Part shown: positions 62,028 through 64,000 of the stretch, piece after piece
How positions within the stretch are numbered: the first letter of the stretch is position 1
Layout: every line of letters begins with the position of its first letter
Origin: Mollicutes bacterium
GTDB taxonomy: Bacteria > Bacillota_I > Bacilli_A > Izemoplasmatales > Izemoplasmataceae
Length of the DNA stretch: 64,000 nt
Direction: 5' to 3'
Assembly: GCA_003553945.1 (NCBI GenBank)
Contig: PWEL01000038.1
Span: 1-64,000, forward strand
Program-made: the position numbers and the translations under genes
The notes under the pieces: model-generated
Seen by the model: only the letters and a program-made list of their open reading frames with translations
Databases searched by the model: none
What the model was told of the DNA's origin: nothing

Positions 62028-62861
62028 TCACTTGCGGGTCTTCTTCAAAAGTTCATAACCGAGCTTGCTGGTCTGGCGGAACGCGATGAAGAGCAGCACC
62101 AGAAACAGGATGATGGAGAACTGCATGATGTCGTAGAACTGATTGAAGATCAGCACCGCGAACAAAAGCGTCGACGCGTAGGTGATCATCGTGAACATCT
62201 GCCTGAACGGCACCCCCGGAATCCGGAAACCGATCAGATAGCTGTTGAGGAGCACAAAGATGAGGAATATGACAACCCCCGAGAAGAACGACCCGATGAT
62301 CTGAGGGGCACCCCAAAGCAGACGGTAATCGACGAGCATGCTGTCGATGCTTCCAAAGAGCGCGCTGAAAAGCGCCTCTTCCTCCTCCTCGGTCTCGGGA
62401 TTCAACGTCACATCATGCATGGAGTCTTCCAGTTCCTCTATATCCACCGCATGGACAGGGTCCCCGAACGCCGTCGGGACGAAGAAATGGACCGCTTCAT
62501 CGTGAATGACCACATGCGCCGTGTACCCTCCGTAAGCTTCCGTGTCGAGTGTATCATGGGAATCGACGGAGAACTGGACACCTCCGTGGGTGAACAGCGC
62601 ATCACGCGTCGGCGCGGCGCAGAACAGTCTGGCGTTGACGATATCGCAGTCCTCTTCGGGCGGTGTGTAGGCTTCACGGATCTCCCGCTGCTGTGAAAAG
62701 GACAGACCGTCGTAGGTGACGACATCGGCGAATGCCGGAAGCGCGAAAAGCGCAGCGAAAAAAAGTATATAGAGAAAGACATAGAACAGGCTGTCTTTCC
62801 GGTATTGTATGAGATTGCCCGGCGCGACAATCGAATCTCTGAACCTGTCGAACATGCGCAT
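62028..62861 (-). CDS. DUF1189 family membrane protein
   Basis: 277 residues with one N-terminal helix (about 25-45), an acidic extracytoplasmic segment of about 135 residues, and three to four helices in the C-terminal half. The N-terminal DSIVAPGNLIQYRKDSLFY and the overall layout agree with DUF1189. Function unknown, a permease-like or regulatory membrane protein. The external part contains CDIVNARLFCA, two cysteines. Its 3' end reaches the leuS promoter; single gene. Confidence 0.75.
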   Translation of the reverse strand: MRMFDRFRDSIVAPGNLIQYRKDSLFYVFLYILFFAALFALPAFADVVTYDGLSFSQQREIREAYTPPEEDCDIVNARLFCAAPTRDALFTHGGVQFSVDSHDTLDTEAYGGYTAHVVIHDEAVHFFVPTAFGDPVHAVDIEELEDSMHDVTLNPETEEEEEALFSALFGSIDSMLVDYRLLWGAPQIIGSFFSGVVIFLIFVLLNSYLIGFRIPGVPFRQMFTMITYASTLLFAVLIFNQFYDIMQFSIILFLVLLFIAFRQTSKLGYELLKKTRK

Positions 62862-62942
62862 CCCTCATTTGAAATGTCATGGTTATTGTAACACATTCAC
62901 CCCTTCCCCGCTAAAAATTATGTTAAAATTAGGGAGGAAAGG

Positions 62943-63878
62943 ATGAGAGCCATGTTCACGCATCGCGAAAAGCGTTATCGGACGCTCAGCGACACCATGA
63001 AGAATCGTTTCGGGAAGAAAGTGTTCAAGGTCCCGCTGAACGGTGGGTTCACCTGCCCGAACAAGGACGGCACGAAGGGCGAAGGCGGCTGTATCTACTG
63101 CTCCCCTTCGGGGAGCGGCGACTTCAACGCCGACTACCGCCTGCCGCTTGAAAAACAGTATGAGACAGTCAAAAAGAAACTCCTGAAGAAATGGCCCGAC
63201 GCCTACACCATGCCCTACTTTCAAGCCAATACCAATACCTACAAGCCTGTCGGCGCATTGCGGAAGCTCTTCGAAGAAGCGCTGACGCTCGATGAGAACA
63301 TCGTCGGACTGAGCGTCGCCACCCGTTGCGACGCCCTTTCCGAAGAGAAGATCGACCTGCTCGACGAACTCAATGACCGCACCTATATCCAGCTTGAACT
63401 CGGTCTTCAGACGGTGAATCCCCGCACGGCCGCCCTCATCAATCGCGGGCATGATTTGAAATGCTTCGATGACGCTGTCGGGAAGCTCAGGAAAAGGGGC
63501 ATCGACGTCGTCGTCCACATCATCAACGGCCTGCCCTTCGAGAATGAGGACGACATGCTCAGGACCATAGAGCACCTCAACTCCCTCGACATCCAGGGCC
63601 TCAAGATCCACATGCTCCATGTCATGAAACACACACCGCTTGAAGATATGTACCAAGAAGGCATCTTCAAGCTTCTCACACGAGCGGAATATGTCGACAT
63701 CACCGTCAAACAGATCGAAAGACTAAACCCGGACGTCGTCCTGCACCGCCTGACGGGGGATGCACCGAAAGAGACACTGATCGCTCCCGCCTGGACGGCG
63801 AAGAAATTCGTGGTGATGAACGAAATCGACAAGCTGCTGAGAAAAAAGGACACCTATCAGGGCATCTATCACGGATAA
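62943..63878 (+). CDS. Radical SAM protein, YhcC/TIGR01212 family
   Basis: 311 residues. Radical SAM cluster motif GGFTCPNKDGTKGEGGCIYC, with the C-x-n-C spacing of the TIGR01212 (YhcC) family rather than CxxxCxxC; VGLSVATRCDALSEEK, QLELGLQTVN and HIINGLPFENEDDM are the SAM-binding strands. RNA modification is suspected for the family; the reaction is not known to me with certainty. ATG at 62943 (GGGAGG 5 bases upstream); another ATG at 62952 is possible. Ends at a strong terminator. Confidence 0.9.
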   Translation: MRAMFTHREKRYRTLSDTMKNRFGKKVFKVPLNGGFTCPNKDGTKGEGGCIYCSPSGSGDFNADYRLPLEKQYETVKKKLLKKWPDAYTMPYFQANTNTYKPVGALRKLFEEALTLDENIVGLSVATRCDALSEEKIDLLDELNDRTYIQLELGLQTVNPRTAALINRGHDLKCFDDAVGKLRKRGIDVVVHIINGLPFENEDDMLRTIEHLNSLDIQGLKIHMLHVMKHTPLEDMYQEGIFKLLTRAEYVDITVKQIERLNPDVVLHRLTGDAPKETLIAPAWTAKKFVVMNEIDKLLRKKDTYQGIYHG

Positions 63879-63907
63879 GCGCCGCATTCACGCGGCGCTT
63901 TTTTCAT
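63878..63907 (+). terminator. Terminator of the radical SAM gene
   Basis: AAGCGCCGC-ATTCA-CGCGGCGCTT stem followed by TTTT, beginning at the stop codon. The stem also encodes the last residues of the convergent minus-strand gene. Confidence 0.9.
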
Positions 63908-63998
63908 GGGCGCGATAGGCGCTTTGAAAGAACGCTTCAAGTGCGCGCATGCTCTTATCGAGCCTGAAATGCGCGCTGTATTCGATATAGCGCTTCGA
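63888..63998 (-). CDS. C-terminal end of an unrecognised gene
   Basis: A frame of 36 codons, open to the right edge, ends at a TGA at 63890-63888. The peptide reads ...KRYIEYSAHFRLDKSMRALE..., then FFQSAYRAHEKSAA, with the codon bias of the neighbouring genes, so it is probably a real coding end. Too little for a family. Confidence 0.5.
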   Translation of the reverse strand, partial: SKRYIEYSAHFRLDKSMRALEAFFQSAYRAHEKSAA

Positions 63999-64000
63999 GA

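Overview
The window comes from a low-GC-type Gram-positive (Bacillota) chromosome, although its own base composition is fairly high in GC (mid-50s % by eye). The evidence is gene order and regulation: secG-rnr-smpB-ssrA, hpf-secA-prfB, gpmI-eno, a leuS T-box, a THF riboswitch, strong AGGAGG-type ribosome sites, and promoters with TATAAT and often an extended TGn -10. A prfB gene and frequent TGA stops mean the standard code, not the Mycoplasma code. DUF3899 next to opp and long charged insertions in OppD/OppF recall the Mollicutes/Erysipelotrichia side of Bacillota; the exact lineage cannot be fixed from this sequence. Exported proteins are very acidic while cytoplasmic enzymes are ordinary, which fits a saline habitat (inference). 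Metabolism looks anaerobic and fermentative: PPDK, an Rnf complex, a ferredoxin-linked 2-oxoacid oxidoreductase and a butyrate-kinase-type acid kinase.

Layout. 1-0.8 kb: 3' end of an ISLre2-like transposase. 0.8-5 kb: ribosome rescue and RNA decay (ssrA, smpB, rnr), secG and a CaCA exchanger. 5-15.5 kb: an oligopeptide ABC transporter (oppA, then oppBCDF and DUF3899) with large insertions. 16-19.9 kb: a repeat-rich S41 lipoprotein and small membrane proteins. 20-25.5 kb: eno, gpmI, a divergent GH13 enzyme and an FMN reductase. 25.5-29.7 kb: riboswitch-controlled folate transporter, ung, ppdK. 29.8-37.4 kb: pgcA followed by a remodelled rnf operon. 37.5-46 kb: peroxiredoxin and glycogen genes (glgP, a glgD-glgA fusion, glgC, glgB). 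46-53.7 kb: recX, ctp, yitT, prfB, secA, hpf and a ComFC-like remnant. 53.8-59.3 kb: leucine dehydrogenase, a P-loop ATPase, a four-subunit ferredoxin oxidoreductase and an acid kinase. 59.4-64 kb: leuS with T-box, DUF1189, a radical SAM gene and an unfinished gene.

How it fits together (inference). Imported peptides supply branched-chain amino acids. LeuDH and the VOR-type oxidoreductase turn them into branched acyl-CoA plus reduced ferredoxin; the kinase recovers ATP; Rnf turns ferredoxin oxidation into an ion gradient. Sugar carbon is stored as glycogen through pgcA and the glg genes and recovered by GlgP and possibly the GH13 enzyme. CcpA-like operator candidates lie before the leuDH operon, ppdK and the gpmI/GH13 divergent pair.

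The least ordinary parts are the Rnf operon (a short RnfB without ferredoxin domains, an extra 65-residue cysteine-motif membrane protein, an RnfG with three tandem FMN-binding-like units, an RnfD with a charged insertion), the GlgD-GlgA fusion, and the extracytoplasmic elaboration of the Opp transporter. I see no CRISPR array, prophage or tRNA gene.
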